Shown piece by piece: positions 7,482-15,608 of a DNA stretch of 35,115 bases; positions within the stretch are counted from its first letter, which is position 1, and each line of letters begins with the position of its first letter. The stretch comes from Clostridia bacterium (GTDB lineage: Bacteria; Bacillota; Clostridia; Christensenellales; CAG-314): the NCBI GenBank assembly GCA_900769665.1, contig CAAGHL010000030.1:1-35115 (forward strand), written 5' to 3'. The position numbers and the translations under genes are program-made. A model generated the notes under the pieces. The model did no database searches, was not told where the DNA came from, and worked only from the letters and a program-made list of their open reading frames with translations.

Positions 7482-8465
7482 TTATTGCTCTTCCGTTGCC
7501 ACGACGGCTTTGTGCTTTTTGTTGTACCGCTCGGTGCCTTCCACTTCCACCACTTTGCTGAAGTACGGACGTTCCGTTGCTTCGAAGTACTCGCACATGT
7601 TGATATTCTTTTGTATAAAGTACAGTATGAAGTTGGGCAACACGCCTACCACCGCCATGAGATACGGATCCTTGATAAACAGTACGGCAGGCAAAAATAT
7701 TGCGGCAACCAACGTCACGACGACCAAGTTTTTCCAATACACTTGCCCAAAACGGCGGAACACGGTAGACAAGCCGCAGCGGAACGCTTCGCCGACGGAC
7801 ATGTCCTTTTCCGTAACGACGGCAGGCAGACAGAAGGCAAACAGCGTCATGCGCGCCGCATACATCAGTAAACCGATGATTGCAATCGGGATAATCGTCC
7901 ACCAACGGAATGTAATAAGGAACACCAAGTAGAAGCCCAAGCAACCGAAGAAGATTGCCATATCAAGCGGCATTACAAACACCGTTTGCAGTGCCGTAAA
8001 CGCCCAAGTTTCGCCTTGCTTTTTGAAGAAAAACCAGCTGAACGGGCGTGTGGCGTTGCTTGTCATAAACTCTTCCAATTGGCAATCGACAGCCACGTCT
8101 GTAACGGAAATTAGCATACGGTATGCAAAAATCACGACCAAAAACAACAAATACGTCCACTCGATGTGTCCCCAATCGCTTTGCACTTCCCTCAATGCGT
8201 CTTGGAACGCCACCACGATACCTTGCACGCCGTCGGCAAACTCCGACGGGTTGAACGTGCCCGAAGCGATGGAAGAAACGGTATCTTTGACAAAGTCCAC
8301 AATACCGCTCTTGGCAAATGCGTCCGCCACCTGCCCGACCACTCCGCCGAACATGGTTGCCGCCAACGCCACTACCACGGCAAAAATCACGGCTTGACAA
8401 AACACCGACTTCAACAATACTTTCCAATTGCACGCCGACAGTCGCAACGACTTACCTAACGTCAT
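7482..8465 (-). CDS. Multi-pass membrane protein, function unknown
   Basis: I do not recognise a characterised family. The 327-residue protein has an N-terminal amphipathic start (GKSLRLSACNWKVLLKSV), a first membrane segment near residues 20-42, a hydrophilic stretch to about residue 100, then five or six more membrane segments and a charged C-terminal tail of about 35 residues. A TGGAGG site precedes ATG 8465. It lies 38 bases after the gene at 8504-9325. Both encode similarly built membrane proteins ending in a YFEATERPYFS- or YYEYVGRERR-like segment, so they may be paralogues acting together. Their position upstream of padR makes them possible PadR targets. Confidence 0.7.
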   Translation of the reverse strand: MTLGKSLRLSACNWKVLLKSVFCQAVIFAVVVALAATMFGGVVGQVADAFAKSGIVDFVKDTVSSIASGTFNPSEFADGVQGIVVAFQDALREVQSDWGHIEWTYLLFLVVIFAYRMLISVTDVAVDCQLEEFMTSNATRPFSWFFFKKQGETWAFTALQTVFVMPLDMAIFFGCLGFYLVFLITFRWWTIIPIAIIGLLMYAARMTLFAFCLPAVVTEKDMSVGEAFRCGLSTVFRRFGQVYWKNLVVVTLVAAIFLPAVLFIKDPYLMAVVGVLPNFILYFIQKNINMCEYFEATERPYFSKVVEVEGTERYNKKHKAVVATEEQ

Positions 8466-8503
8466 AATACCTCCACAAGGACAACCATTTAGTCAATGTA
8501 ATA

Positions 8504-9325
8504 CTATCCGAACATTACCTGTCCGATGTCGCGACGCTCGCGCCCGACATACTCGTAGTACTTGACAAACGCCAAGCACGGCACATACACGGCAAAGAAT
8601 GTGAAATACAACACTTGCAACACCATGCCGACAATACCGCTACCCGTCAAGATCGTTACAAGATTGACCACTAGGCGAGTGCAAGGATACAGCATGGTAA
8701 ACAGCCAAATGTACTTGCGATCCCCCGAGGTGTAACGCGAGGAGCAGGACAGCGCGGAGTTGAACGAGTAGTTGTCGCAGTACTTGAAGGGAAACGCGCA
8801 CAGCAATAGCCCAAACACGAAGCTGACAAACAACGACAAAATAAACGTCACCACAAGCGCAACCGAGGCTAGTATCGAAACCCTATTGACGGATTTCATC
8901 ATCAGCACCACGCCCACGGGCAGGAAGTCCAACACCGACTTTGCCAAAAACATCACGGCAACGTACAGCAGCATTGTGGGGAAGATGGTCAGCACGTTTT
9001 TGGGAGAGACGACGGACAGCTCGCCCACACGCATGTGACGGCTGATTTTTACCACAAACACGCTTTCGGTAAGCGCCATAAGCAGTACGACAATTATCGG
9101 CAAGTACCAATGTACGCCGTAGCGCGCCAAGGTGAAACTTTTGGTAAACTCGCCTAGGAAGCCTTCCAAAGTCATGCTTCCGCGGAAAAGTTTGGCAACA
9201 AAGTCCGCCTCGCAAACAAAGTTGCAAAATACGCCCGTCACTATGCCGAAGGGCAAAGCAATGGGTACAAGCCGCCAAAAATTGCGGAACATATATGAAA
9301 TTGCCGATTTGTTTTGGTATCTCAT
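8504..9325 (-). CDS. Multi-pass membrane protein, function unknown
   Basis: The 273-residue product has about six hydrophobic segments, the clearest around residues 17-38, 72-92, 110-130, 148-175 and 225-255. It lacks a signal peptide and any recognisable catalytic motif. GGAGC precedes ATG 9325. It is the first gene of a likely two-gene unit with the membrane gene ending at 7482. The general build (cytoplasmic start, alternating long helices, conserved Tyr/Arg-rich C terminus) resembles uncharacterised Clostridia membrane proteins, but I cannot name a family. Confidence 0.68.
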   Translation of the reverse strand: MRYQNKSAISYMFRNFWRLVPIALPFGIVTGVFCNFVCEADFVAKLFRGSMTLEGFLGEFTKSFTLARYGVHWYLPIIVVLLMALTESVFVVKISRHMRVGELSVVSPKNVLTIFPTMLLYVAVMFLAKSVLDFLPVGVVLMMKSVNRVSILASVALVVTFILSLFVSFVFGLLLCAFPFKYCDNYSFNSALSCSSRYTSGDRKYIWLFTMLYPCTRLVVNLVTILTGSGIVGMVLQVLYFTFFAVYVPCLAFVKYYEYVGRERRDIGQVMFG

Positions 9326-9452
9326 GGGATAAGCTCCGAATATAGTTACTAAACATTATACACTACTTGCCACGTTTTTTCAAGTGTTTTAATCAAAACA
9401 ACCTTCGTTGCCTTATCTTGACGCGGAAGCAAAAATAACTCAAAACATTTTA

Positions 9453-9481
9453 TTGACATCTATAATAAAAAGTGCTAATAT
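9453..9481 (+). promoter_or_regulatory. Promoter of the 9520 gene
   Basis: TTGACA (9453-9458), a 17-base spacer and TAATAT (9476-9481) form a near-consensus promoter about 40 bases upstream of ATG 9520. Confidence 0.8.
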
Positions 9482-9519
9482 AATATTCATACAAATTTAT
9501 ATACTACGAGGAAAAAGTA

Positions 9520-10068
9520 ATGTGGGAAAGAATAAAAGGATTCATCGTCTACTTTATCAAAAACATAGTAAAATTGGCAGTTTTGTTCATTGCGTTGGGC
9601 ATGTTGTTTTCGCTTAAACCCGACACCGTTCTCGACGAGCCGTTTGTCGGACTGTTTTTCTTGTTTCTTCTGTTCGTCAACGTCACCACGGTGTACGACT
9701 TTGGCGAGTTTGCCATAGTAGCGACCGAAACCGGCGCAAGTTTGGTAGTGGCATTTGTCCTGTACTTCCTTACGGCGGCATTAGTCGTGTATCTCCTCGA
9801 ACACGCCGCAATCGTTGCGGGAATAATACTGTTGTTGTTTGCCGCCAACCGCGCCAAAGAAATACACGATTTTCAATACTCACTACCGACGTTTTTCTTT
9901 ATAACGGGCATTATAGTTGCCATAACAGTAGTAATAAATGCCGTTTTCTTCTTTATCGGCGGACCGACAGCCGTACCCGATTTTTTGTACGTAGTCGACC
10001 TACTCATTGCGGCAATCGAAGTCATCAACATCATTGCCCGTGCAACCCAAGCCGATTGCGACGACTGA
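9520..10068 (+). CDS. Small polytopic membrane protein, function unknown
   Basis: The 182-residue protein is almost entirely hydrophobic, with about six membrane segments, no signal peptide and no motif I recognise. GAGGAAAA lies 6 bases before the ATG and a clear promoter precedes it, so it is a genuine single-gene unit. It ends convergently with the capsid module and is followed by a hairpin terminator at 10169-10216. It is on the opposite strand to nearly all neighbours in the left half. It could be considered for a holin-like role because of its position, but six segments and its own constitutive-looking promoter argue against that. Confidence 0.7.
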   Translation: MWERIKGFIVYFIKNIVKLAVLFIALGMLFSLKPDTVLDEPFVGLFFLFLLFVNVTTVYDFGEFAIVATETGASLVVAFVLYFLTAALVVYLLEHAAIVAGIILLLFAANRAKEIHDFQYSLPTFFFITGIIVAITVVINAVFFFIGGPTAVPDFLYVVDLLIAAIEVINIIARATQADCDD

Positions 10069-10168
10069 CACCAAACAAACGCAAGCGACAAAACAAGTTG
10101 TCACGCAATTGTGTTGTAATAGTTCGGTGCACCGCCACAACCCTACAACGGCATACCAAACATAATAC

Positions 10169-10216
10169 AAAACCCGAGATTAAGTCACAGTGACAAAACC
10201 TCGGGTTTTTCTTTAC
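10169..10216. terminator. Bidirectional intrinsic terminator
   Basis: AAAACCCGAG (10169-10178) pairs with CTCGGGTTTT (10200-10209), with a smaller GTCAC/GTGAC hairpin in the loop. A T-run follows on the plus strand and TTTTGTATT on the minus strand. It can end both the 9520 gene and the capsid-module transcript. The rest of 10069-10400 shows no gene or attachment-like repeat. Confidence 0.85.
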
Positions 10217-10400
10217 GTTTTTGCATTTAGGCAATGCGAGCCAAGCACCGTACCGTTGTTTAGCAATGTTGTTTGCAAACGCAAGCCTGGCGCATGATTT
10301 ACAAAGTATGGTTTTCTTTGTACATTGCGTTGTCGGCGTATTACTTCATTGCACCTTTTTCCTTTTGTCTTACGCTGTACCGCACAACTTGCAACACCGC

Positions 10401-11327
10401 TTACGCCAAATTGTCATTTATCCAAGCTTTGAGAGTGGTAAACTTACTGCCCAAATGCTCGCTGAAAAAGCTGTCGCTGTCCACCACAATCAACGCCTCT
10501 TCCTTGGTAAGTCCGACAAGCTCAAACTTGCAACAGGTGAATTTTTCCGATTGCTTTTGCTCGATCAGTCCCGTTTCGCCAAGTTCCACCGTCAGTTTGG
10601 AAGCCTGCAACGCGCGGTCATACTCGGCTTGACGCGCATATTCCTCGGTGCGTGCCTTGCTTGCCTGATACTTGACCTCGCGCTCGTCCAACGACGTGTT
10701 GTACTTGTCGATGGCAAGCTTTTCCTTGTTTTGCTTGGTTTTCAGCTCTTCCAGCGCAGTTGCGATATTGGCGGCTTTTTCGCTATCCAACGACGAAATT
10801 TGCGCATTGTACTTGTTTGTAAGCGCAGTTTTCGCATTTGTAAGCGCCGTCAAATCGGTTTGGTAAGCGTTGTTTTCCTCCGTGACAGCCGCATTGTATT
10901 CGTCCAAAGCACGTTGTTGCGCCGTCGTCACCACCGACGAAAACAGCAAACCGTTGTTGACAAGTCGGCGGTAGCTACTCTTCCAACCGTCGGTGTAGTC
11001 CGTCAGCAATTTTGCCAACTTTTCCTCGTGCGTGGCGACAAGCTGACTTTGCGACTTGTCGTTGGTTGCCGTGCCGCTTGCGTAGGACGCGTCGATTGAA
11101 CGCTTTTTGGCAAGGTAGCTTGCGGCGACCTGTTGCTCGGCAATGGCGGTCAGCTCGGCGTCAGTCTTGGGCGTAAAGGTCAAGTGCTCGAGGTTTAAGG
11201 AATCGGGCAAATTGAGTTGCGGCTCGACGTAGTCCGTACTGTATTTGTTGTCGATAAACAACACTTTCTTTTTCAATGCGGCGATCAGCTCGGCAAGCTC
11301 CTGCAATCGTTCGCTAGATACGCTCAC
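10401..11327 (-). CDS. Long coiled-coil phage-module protein (needle/plug candidate)
   Basis: The 308-residue protein is dominated by alpha-helical heptad-like sequence from about residue 70 to 245, rich in Ala, Glu, Lys and Gln. Flanking it are a short N-terminal helix (ERLQELAELIAALKKKVLF) and a small C-terminal domain from about residue 255 (KFTCCKFELVGLTKEEALIV). I recognise no family. It is the last gene of the capsid module, and its start overlaps the stop of the propeller gene (ATGA). In P22-like phages the gene after the DNA-stabilisation protein encodes a trimeric coiled-coil tail needle, so a plug or needle role is a positional inference. A scaffold, tail-fibre stem or ejection protein is also possible. 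Confidence 0.65.
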   Translation of the reverse strand: MSVSSERLQELAELIAALKKKVLFIDNKYSTDYVEPQLNLPDSLNLEHLTFTPKTDAELTAIAEQQVAASYLAKKRSIDASYASGTATNDKSQSQLVATHEEKLAKLLTDYTDGWKSSYRRLVNNGLLFSSVVTTAQQRALDEYNAAVTEENNAYQTDLTALTNAKTALTNKYNAQISSLDSEKAANIATALEELKTKQNKEKLAIDKYNTSLDEREVKYQASKARTEEYARQAEYDRALQASKLTVELGETGLIEQKQSEKFTCCKFELVGLTKEEALIVVDSDSFFSEHLGSKFTTLKAWINDNLA

Positions 11328-12562
11328 AGCTTCACCTCCTCGTCAAACACCACGCCGACAAACCCGACGGACTGCACCGAAGCACCTGCCGAAAGCTTTG
11401 CCGTAACGTCAAATTGCCGCCCGACAATGTAGCACGGCACAGTTGCCGCACTGCCGTCGCCGTCAAAGTCCACCGTAACGTATCGCCCGTTGCTTTCCAC
11501 GGTGATTACGCTTTTACCTTTGCCGACAATCACCGCCTTGCGCAAACATTTTGTTGCGGCGTACCCGAAGTCAAGCGTTCCGTACCATCTGCCGCCGTCG
11601 GCGTTTGTTTGCAATGTGGCAATGCCGTTGCCGTCACACAACACCGCTTCCGTTGCGGTAATAGCCGCGGACTTTGCCGCAAAGCCGTATACCTCCGCTG
11701 TTGCCGTTGTAGGATTGCAAAAAATCGTTTGCTTGTTGTCGGCAATCACAAGTTGTCCGTTTTGTGCAGACAACATTTGTATTGTGCCTAGGCTACCCAC
11801 CGACAGCGACAGCTTACTAAACTTGCCGCCGTCATATACCATCATGCCGTCCGACGTTGCGCAATACAGCTTGTCGCAAACCGCCGTAGCAAAGGTTACG
11901 TCGGGCGACGACTCGCAAACTTTAGTTACAATAAAGTACGCCTCGTCAAGGTCGGGCGCAAGTGTGTACACGCCGTCGGCAAACACGTACAATTTGTTTT
12001 TGAAGTTACACACACACCCAACGGTCGAGGCAAACTCGATGTATCCGCCATCGTCGTCCTCGTTGAATGAGCTTTGCGCCGTATCGGTAAAGTACAGCCG
12101 TTTGCCGCTTGTGCCGAACACCCGTCCGTTGTAGCAAACAAGGGATGTCATCCGCTCCGACACCATAAGCGTGCGTTCGTCGCTGTCGCCGTTGTAGCGC
12201 ACGGTGCCGTCCTCTGTGGTAACAAACAAGCGGTTTGTTTGTGAGTCTAGGCAAATCATCGATTGTTCGTCGGCTTGCACACGCACCTTTTTGACAAGTC
12301 CGTCTTCGCCTTGCTCGTACAATCCGTCCGCCGCCAAGTACAACGTTTTGCCGCCGAAAGCGCACACCGCATACACCTTGGCAAGGGTTGTTTCCGTTGC
12401 GACAAACGCCTTGTTTGTTGCGACGACTCCGTTGCCGACAGCCACGTTTTGCGCCGTAGTACACCGCACTTCGTCACTGTTTTGCAAGGCAAATTTCGTA
12501 GAGCAATTTACCGATTTTGTAACGAATTTCGGCATACGTATGTTAAATTTTCTCACAGCCAC
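11324..12562 (-). CDS. Predicted beta-propeller phage protein (P22 gp10-like candidate)
   Basis: The 412-residue protein consists of repeated short beta-strand units with aromatic-Gly-Asp motifs: KTLYLAADGLYEQ, NRLFVTTEDGTVRYN, GRVFGTSGKRLYF, NKLYVFADGVYTL, DKLYCATSDGMMVYDGG and GQLVIADNKQTIF. This spacing suggests a six- or seven-bladed propeller followed by a C-terminal beta domain. In P22-like phages the head-closure protein gp10 sits at this position after the gp4-type connector. The assignment is by architecture and gene order, not by a recognised sequence match. It overlaps the connector gene by 10 bases and the coiled-coil gene by 4, indicating coupled expression. Confidence 0.65.
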   Translation of the reverse strand: MAVRKFNIRMPKFVTKSVNCSTKFALQNSDEVRCTTAQNVAVGNGVVATNKAFVATETTLAKVYAVCAFGGKTLYLAADGLYEQGEDGLVKKVRVQADEQSMICLDSQTNRLFVTTEDGTVRYNGDSDERTLMVSERMTSLVCYNGRVFGTSGKRLYFTDTAQSSFNEDDDGGYIEFASTVGCVCNFKNKLYVFADGVYTLAPDLDEAYFIVTKVCESSPDVTFATAVCDKLYCATSDGMMVYDGGKFSKLSLSVGSLGTIQMLSAQNGQLVIADNKQTIFCNPTTATAEVYGFAAKSAAITATEAVLCDGNGIATLQTNADGGRWYGTLDFGYAATKCLRKAVIVGKGKSVITVESNGRYVTVDFDGDGSAATVPCYIVGRQFDVTAKLSAGASVQSVGFVGVVFDEEVKL

Positions 12563-13104
12563 CTCCTCGCCGGCATATGTACGGACGAGGTCTTTGCCGT
12601 TGCCGCGCTTGCGGTATCTTCAAAGCGCACACGCCACGGTTCGGCAGTCACGCTGTCGCCGCTCATCAGCAAAAACTCGGCAATCATGCCGTACACAACG
12701 GTACGGTCGCTAAGCGCGGTAGAGGGCAACGGCACTTCTTCCGTCCAGCTCGGCTTGGTGGGTTTTGTCGTGTACACCACGTCAAATTTGCCGTCGCACC
12801 CCACATACAAACCTTGCGCCGTGTACCTAAACGCAACGTCGTTGCCGCTTTGCGCGTCGGTAAGTGACAGCACCTTGCACAAGTTGGCAACAGCCAATGT
12901 GCCGTCTACGGTACTAGCCGTCTTTTTGTATACGTTTGCGCCGTAGTCGGCAAACAGTTCCTCGGTGACAAACCCTGCGGCGGTCACCAACAACTGCACG
13001 TTTTTGTTCTCGGGAGTTGTCGTTTGCGTAGGTGCAAAGTACTCTTCCGACAGCCCGAGCGACAGTATCTCGCCGCAAATTTTTACAGCTTGATTAAGTT
13101 TCAT
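12553..13104 (-). CDS. Predicted head-tail connector/adaptor protein
   Basis: The 183-residue protein starts at ATG 13104, fixed by CGGAGG about 7 bases upstream. Its N terminus (MKLNQAVKICGEILSLGL) and middle (LLVTAAGFVTEELFADY) are helical. The C-terminal half is strand-rich and contains WTEEVPLPSTALSDRTVVYGMIAEFLLMSGD, a pattern resembling small head-completion adaptors. I recognise no exact family. It sits between the 104-aa gene and the propeller gene, the usual place for a gp4/gp6-type adaptor. Its start overlaps the end of the upstream gene and its end overlaps the next by 10 bases, as expected of a structural operon. Confidence 0.6.
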   Translation of the reverse strand: MKLNQAVKICGEILSLGLSEEYFAPTQTTTPENKNVQLLVTAAGFVTEELFADYGANVYKKTASTVDGTLAVANLCKVLSLTDAQSGNDVAFRYTAQGLYVGCDGKFDVVYTTKPTKPSWTEEVPLPSTALSDRTVVYGMIAEFLLMSGDSVTAEPWRVRFEDTASAATAKTSSVHMPARRWL

Positions 13105-13117
13105 ATGGTTACCTCCG

Positions 13118-13432
13118 TCAACAAATTGCCGACATTGCCGCTTCCACCGCGCGAGCAGTGTTTTGCTTCTCCTGCTCGGCATTGTGCTTGTCCATTTCGG
13201 CAAGCAACAACTCGATGTTTTCCGCACGGGTTTTGCGCGCGTACTCCACCGTGCGTGCGTCCAACTCCTCAAACGGCACGACAAACGCAAGTGTACTTCC
13301 GCACTGTTTGCGATTGTGCACTTCGTAGCGACGTTTTGCGCCGTTGTAGTACAGCCGATAGTCCTCGTCCACCGATTTCAGTCGACGGCTAATGTCAAAC
13401 AAATCGTCGGTTATTTCAATTAGATTGTTCAT
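13118..13432 (-). CDS. Small phage-module protein, function unknown
   Basis: The 104-residue product is not recognised. It has a short N-terminal helix (LIEITDDLFDISRRLKSVDE), a strand-rich middle (YRLYYNGAKRRYEVHN, STLAFVVPFEELD) and a long charged C-terminal helix. The middle suggests a small alpha-beta structural protein. It lies between the major capsid gene and the connector gene. Unlike its neighbours it has no Shine-Dalgarno sequence: the bases before ATG are TTTTTGTAAAAAT, directly after a terminator-like hairpin. Translation may therefore be weak or conditional. Confidence 0.6.
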   Translation of the reverse strand: MNNLIEITDDLFDISRRLKSVDEDYRLYYNGAKRRYEVHNRKQCGSTLAFVVPFEELDARTVEYARKTRAENIELLLAEMDKHNAEQEKQNTARAVEAAMSAIC

Positions 13433-13440
13433 ATTTTTAC

Positions 13441-13474
13441 AAAAAGGGCGACGTCGTTTGTCGCAACGCCGCCC
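13441..13474 (-). terminator. Hairpin terminator/attenuator after the capsid gene
   Basis: On the minus strand GGGCG-G-CGT and ACG-T-CGCCC form a GC-rich stem (13446-13474) followed by five Ts (13441-13445). It lies about 140 bases after the capsid stop codon and only 8 bases before the next ATG. Partial termination here would make capsid mRNA more abundant than the connector and plug genes downstream. Confidence 0.6.
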
Positions 13475-13610
13475 GAAAACACTTGGAGCGATATATTGTT
13501 CGGTTGCCTAACACAGTAATTGCTTGCGCACGGCTTGGCACTACAAGCAAACACGTCCGCCTATGACATACGCATGCCTACCGCCACGCTCGCAACCGTA
13601 GCAAAAAGAA

Positions 13611-14777
13611 CTACGCCTCGGTGATATTGGTGATTGCGCCTTGTGCGTTGGGACGTTCGCACAACAAGTCGGCATACTTGACAAGGGTTGCGTTGTACAC
13701 GGCTTTGCCTGCGGCTTGTTTGAGCACCTTGCCGTCGTCGCCTTCCAACCAACGCCAGTCGCAAAGTTGGTAGATGCGGAAGGACGGAGTGTGCAACACG
13801 TACATAGTCTTTGCCGGGCAGAAGCGGTCGGACACGATGGGGATACCTTGGTAGCTGATGGCTTGCGTGCCGTCGGAAGTTTGCATGTATTCCACGTTCA
13901 TGCGGTTGGTGACAAGGTAGTCCAAGTAAGCGCGCTTGACGCCTGCCGAGCAAACCATCATGTCGGCGTACATACCGCTGTTTTCCTCCACGGTGTCAAT
14001 GACGCCTTGGATGACTGCGTCGGTAATGGTCGTCGAAGTCTTGCTGTAAGGCTTCAACCACTTGTGCGTGTCGCGGTCGATACCGTACAAAATGCTGTCG
14101 GTACCGAAGATTGCGCCAAGACCGGTGATTTCGTTTTCGTAGCTGCCTTGCACCGTTACGTAGTCGTCGGCGCTGATTGTGCCTGCCGTGATTGCCGCAC
14201 CTTCAAGCGTGATTTTTTTGTTGGCGCGGTCGACTGTGCCGATACGTCTTGCGGCGACAATTGTTGCGTCGCTTTCGGAGCTGACCACATCCACAATCAT
14301 GCCCTCGAAGCAACCCTTGACGTCGTCAAGCACGATGGAGTTGCCCGTAACGGATGCGACGGTGCCGAGTACGCCTGTACCGTTGCCGTACAACATACGA
14401 CCGAAGTTAAGTTTGGCGGAAGCGATAAGGTTTTGCATTTCCCCTTCCAAAAGATTGAGGAATGCGCCGCTGTTGCCTGCCGCCGCACGCACTGCCTTGT
14501 CGGAAATTTCGATTGTTCCGTACAGGTTTTTGAGGGTGAGGATCATTTGTTGGTAGGTGTGCTTGGAAGCGCTGGGCAACTCGCCCGTTTCCGTACCTGC
14601 GCCGAAACCGCCGTTGATGCCGTTAGATACAACCTTACGGATTTCCTTGCCCCATACGTCTGCGGAAGTTTGCTCGAACTTGGCAAGCAAGGGATTGATC
14701 TTGGTATTAAGGGAATTGGACACTACGTCAAGGTAATAGGTTTTCAACGCTTTGTCCGCACTTTCGATTGTAATCAT
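13611..14777 (-). CDS. Major capsid protein (HK97-fold type)
   Basis: The 388-residue protein has the features of an HK97-fold coat protein: a helical N-terminal arm without an obvious protease domain, a long surface helix region around residues 70-130 (RAAAGNSGAFLNLLEGEMQNLIASAKLNFGR...), a strand-rich insertion near residues 135-215, and a typical C-terminal A-domain block. That block has DMMVCSAGVKRAYLDYL, YQGIPIVSDRFCP and ADLLCERPNAQGAITNI. AAGGAG lies 6 bases before the ATG. No prohead protease gene is present, which fits a separate scaffold protein. The following hairpin may raise its relative expression. It is intact, with no frameshift. Confidence 0.85.
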   Translation of the reverse strand: MITIESADKALKTYYLDVVSNSLNTKINPLLAKFEQTSADVWGKEIRKVVSNGINGGFGAGTETGELPSASKHTYQQMILTLKNLYGTIEISDKAVRAAAGNSGAFLNLLEGEMQNLIASAKLNFGRMLYGNGTGVLGTVASVTGNSIVLDDVKGCFEGMIVDVVSSESDATIVAARRIGTVDRANKKITLEGAAITAGTISADDYVTVQGSYENEITGLGAIFGTDSILYGIDRDTHKWLKPYSKTSTTITDAVIQGVIDTVEENSGMYADMMVCSAGVKRAYLDYLVTNRMNVEYMQTSDGTQAISYQGIPIVSDRFCPAKTMYVLHTPSFRIYQLCDWRWLEGDDGKVLKQAAGKAVYNATLVKYADLLCERPNAQGAITNITEA

Positions 14778-15011
14778 TGTATTTCTCCTTATTTTTATTT
14801 AGTTCGATTGAACGCAAAAAGCGTTCTCCGCTTTTGTCAAAACGACAAAATTTCGCAAAATTCATTATACGTATGTAAAAATTAGTTACATAGCAAAGGA
14901 ATTTGACCGAACAATATGCTGAGTTTTTTGCCTTGTCGTCGCACTGCCTCGGTGACAGCGAGCCTATCTAAAAGCCACCCTACCGCCGCCGACGGATACG
15001 ACAAAAATGCG

Positions 15012-15542
15012 CTAATCGAACAATTTTTTTGCCAACTCCGATGCTTCGCGAAGTGTCTTTGGCCGAGTCGGCATTGCCATAGACACGTTTCCACCGCCCT
15101 TCATTACGTTGGGCGCAACGGGCAAACCTTGCGCGCGAGCCAGCAATTCCGCAACAAGCTGAGGATTGTCTTGCAAATACTTGCTCACTTTTGCTATTTC
15201 GTCCGTTTGTGCGGCGTTGGGCGTATCGTTCGGGACGGGTTGCACCGCCGAGGGGACTGCAACGTTGCCTTGCGCCGCTTGTGACGGTGGCGTTACTTCG
15301 TTTGTACCGCTTGCGCAACAGCCGTCTTGCTCAGTCGTGACGACATCGTTTGCGTTTTGCGGTGACGTAGTACCGTTTGTACCGTCGCTATGTACCTCGA
15401 CCGCCGCGGCATTGTCTGCCGCATGATCGTTTGTACCGTTTGTAAATTTTGCCAATTGTTGGCACTTTTGCGTAAAAGCCTGTTCCAAGGCGTTGTAGCC
15501 CTTCATCAGTTCTTCCACGCTGTCAAATTTGCCGTATTGCAT
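15012..15542 (-). CDS. Scaffold-like protein
   Basis: The 176-residue protein has an N-terminal helix (SVEELMKGYNALEQAFTQKCQQLAKF), a long disordered middle of about 75 residues rich in Asn, Thr, Ala and Pro, and a C-terminal helical region (DEIAKVSKYLQDNPQLVAELLARA...LREASELAKKLFD). This helix-disorder-helix layout, the acidic character and the position between portal and capsid genes are those of phage scaffolding proteins. Assignment is by layout and order rather than sequence match. TAGGAGG precedes the ATG. The 234 bases between it and the capsid gene contain small hairpins and a TATACGTATG motif but no gene. Confidence 0.7.
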   Translation of the reverse strand: MQYGKFDSVEELMKGYNALEQAFTQKCQQLAKFTNGTNDHAADNAAAVEVHSDGTNGTTSPQNANDVVTTEQDGCCASGTNEVTPPSQAAQGNVAVPSAVQPVPNDTPNAAQTDEIAKVSKYLQDNPQLVAELLARAQGLPVAPNVMKGGGNVSMAMPTRPKTLREASELAKKLFD

Positions 15543-15572
15543 GCTTACCTCCTACTTTTTGTCGCTAAAATC

Positions 15573-15586
15573 GTAATACGTATTAC
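15573..15586. promoter_or_regulatory. 14-bp perfect palindrome between portal and scaffold
   Basis: GTAATACGTATTAC is a perfect palindrome in the 66-base gap between the portal stop and the scaffold start. Related TATACGTATG sequences occur at 14868-14877 (before the capsid gene) and 12535-12544 (at the start of the propeller gene). It may be a regulator-binding site or a processing signal. No promoter is clearly associated with it. Confidence 0.4.
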
Positions 15587-15608
15587 TTTTTTTGCAACAA
15601 TTTTGCCG

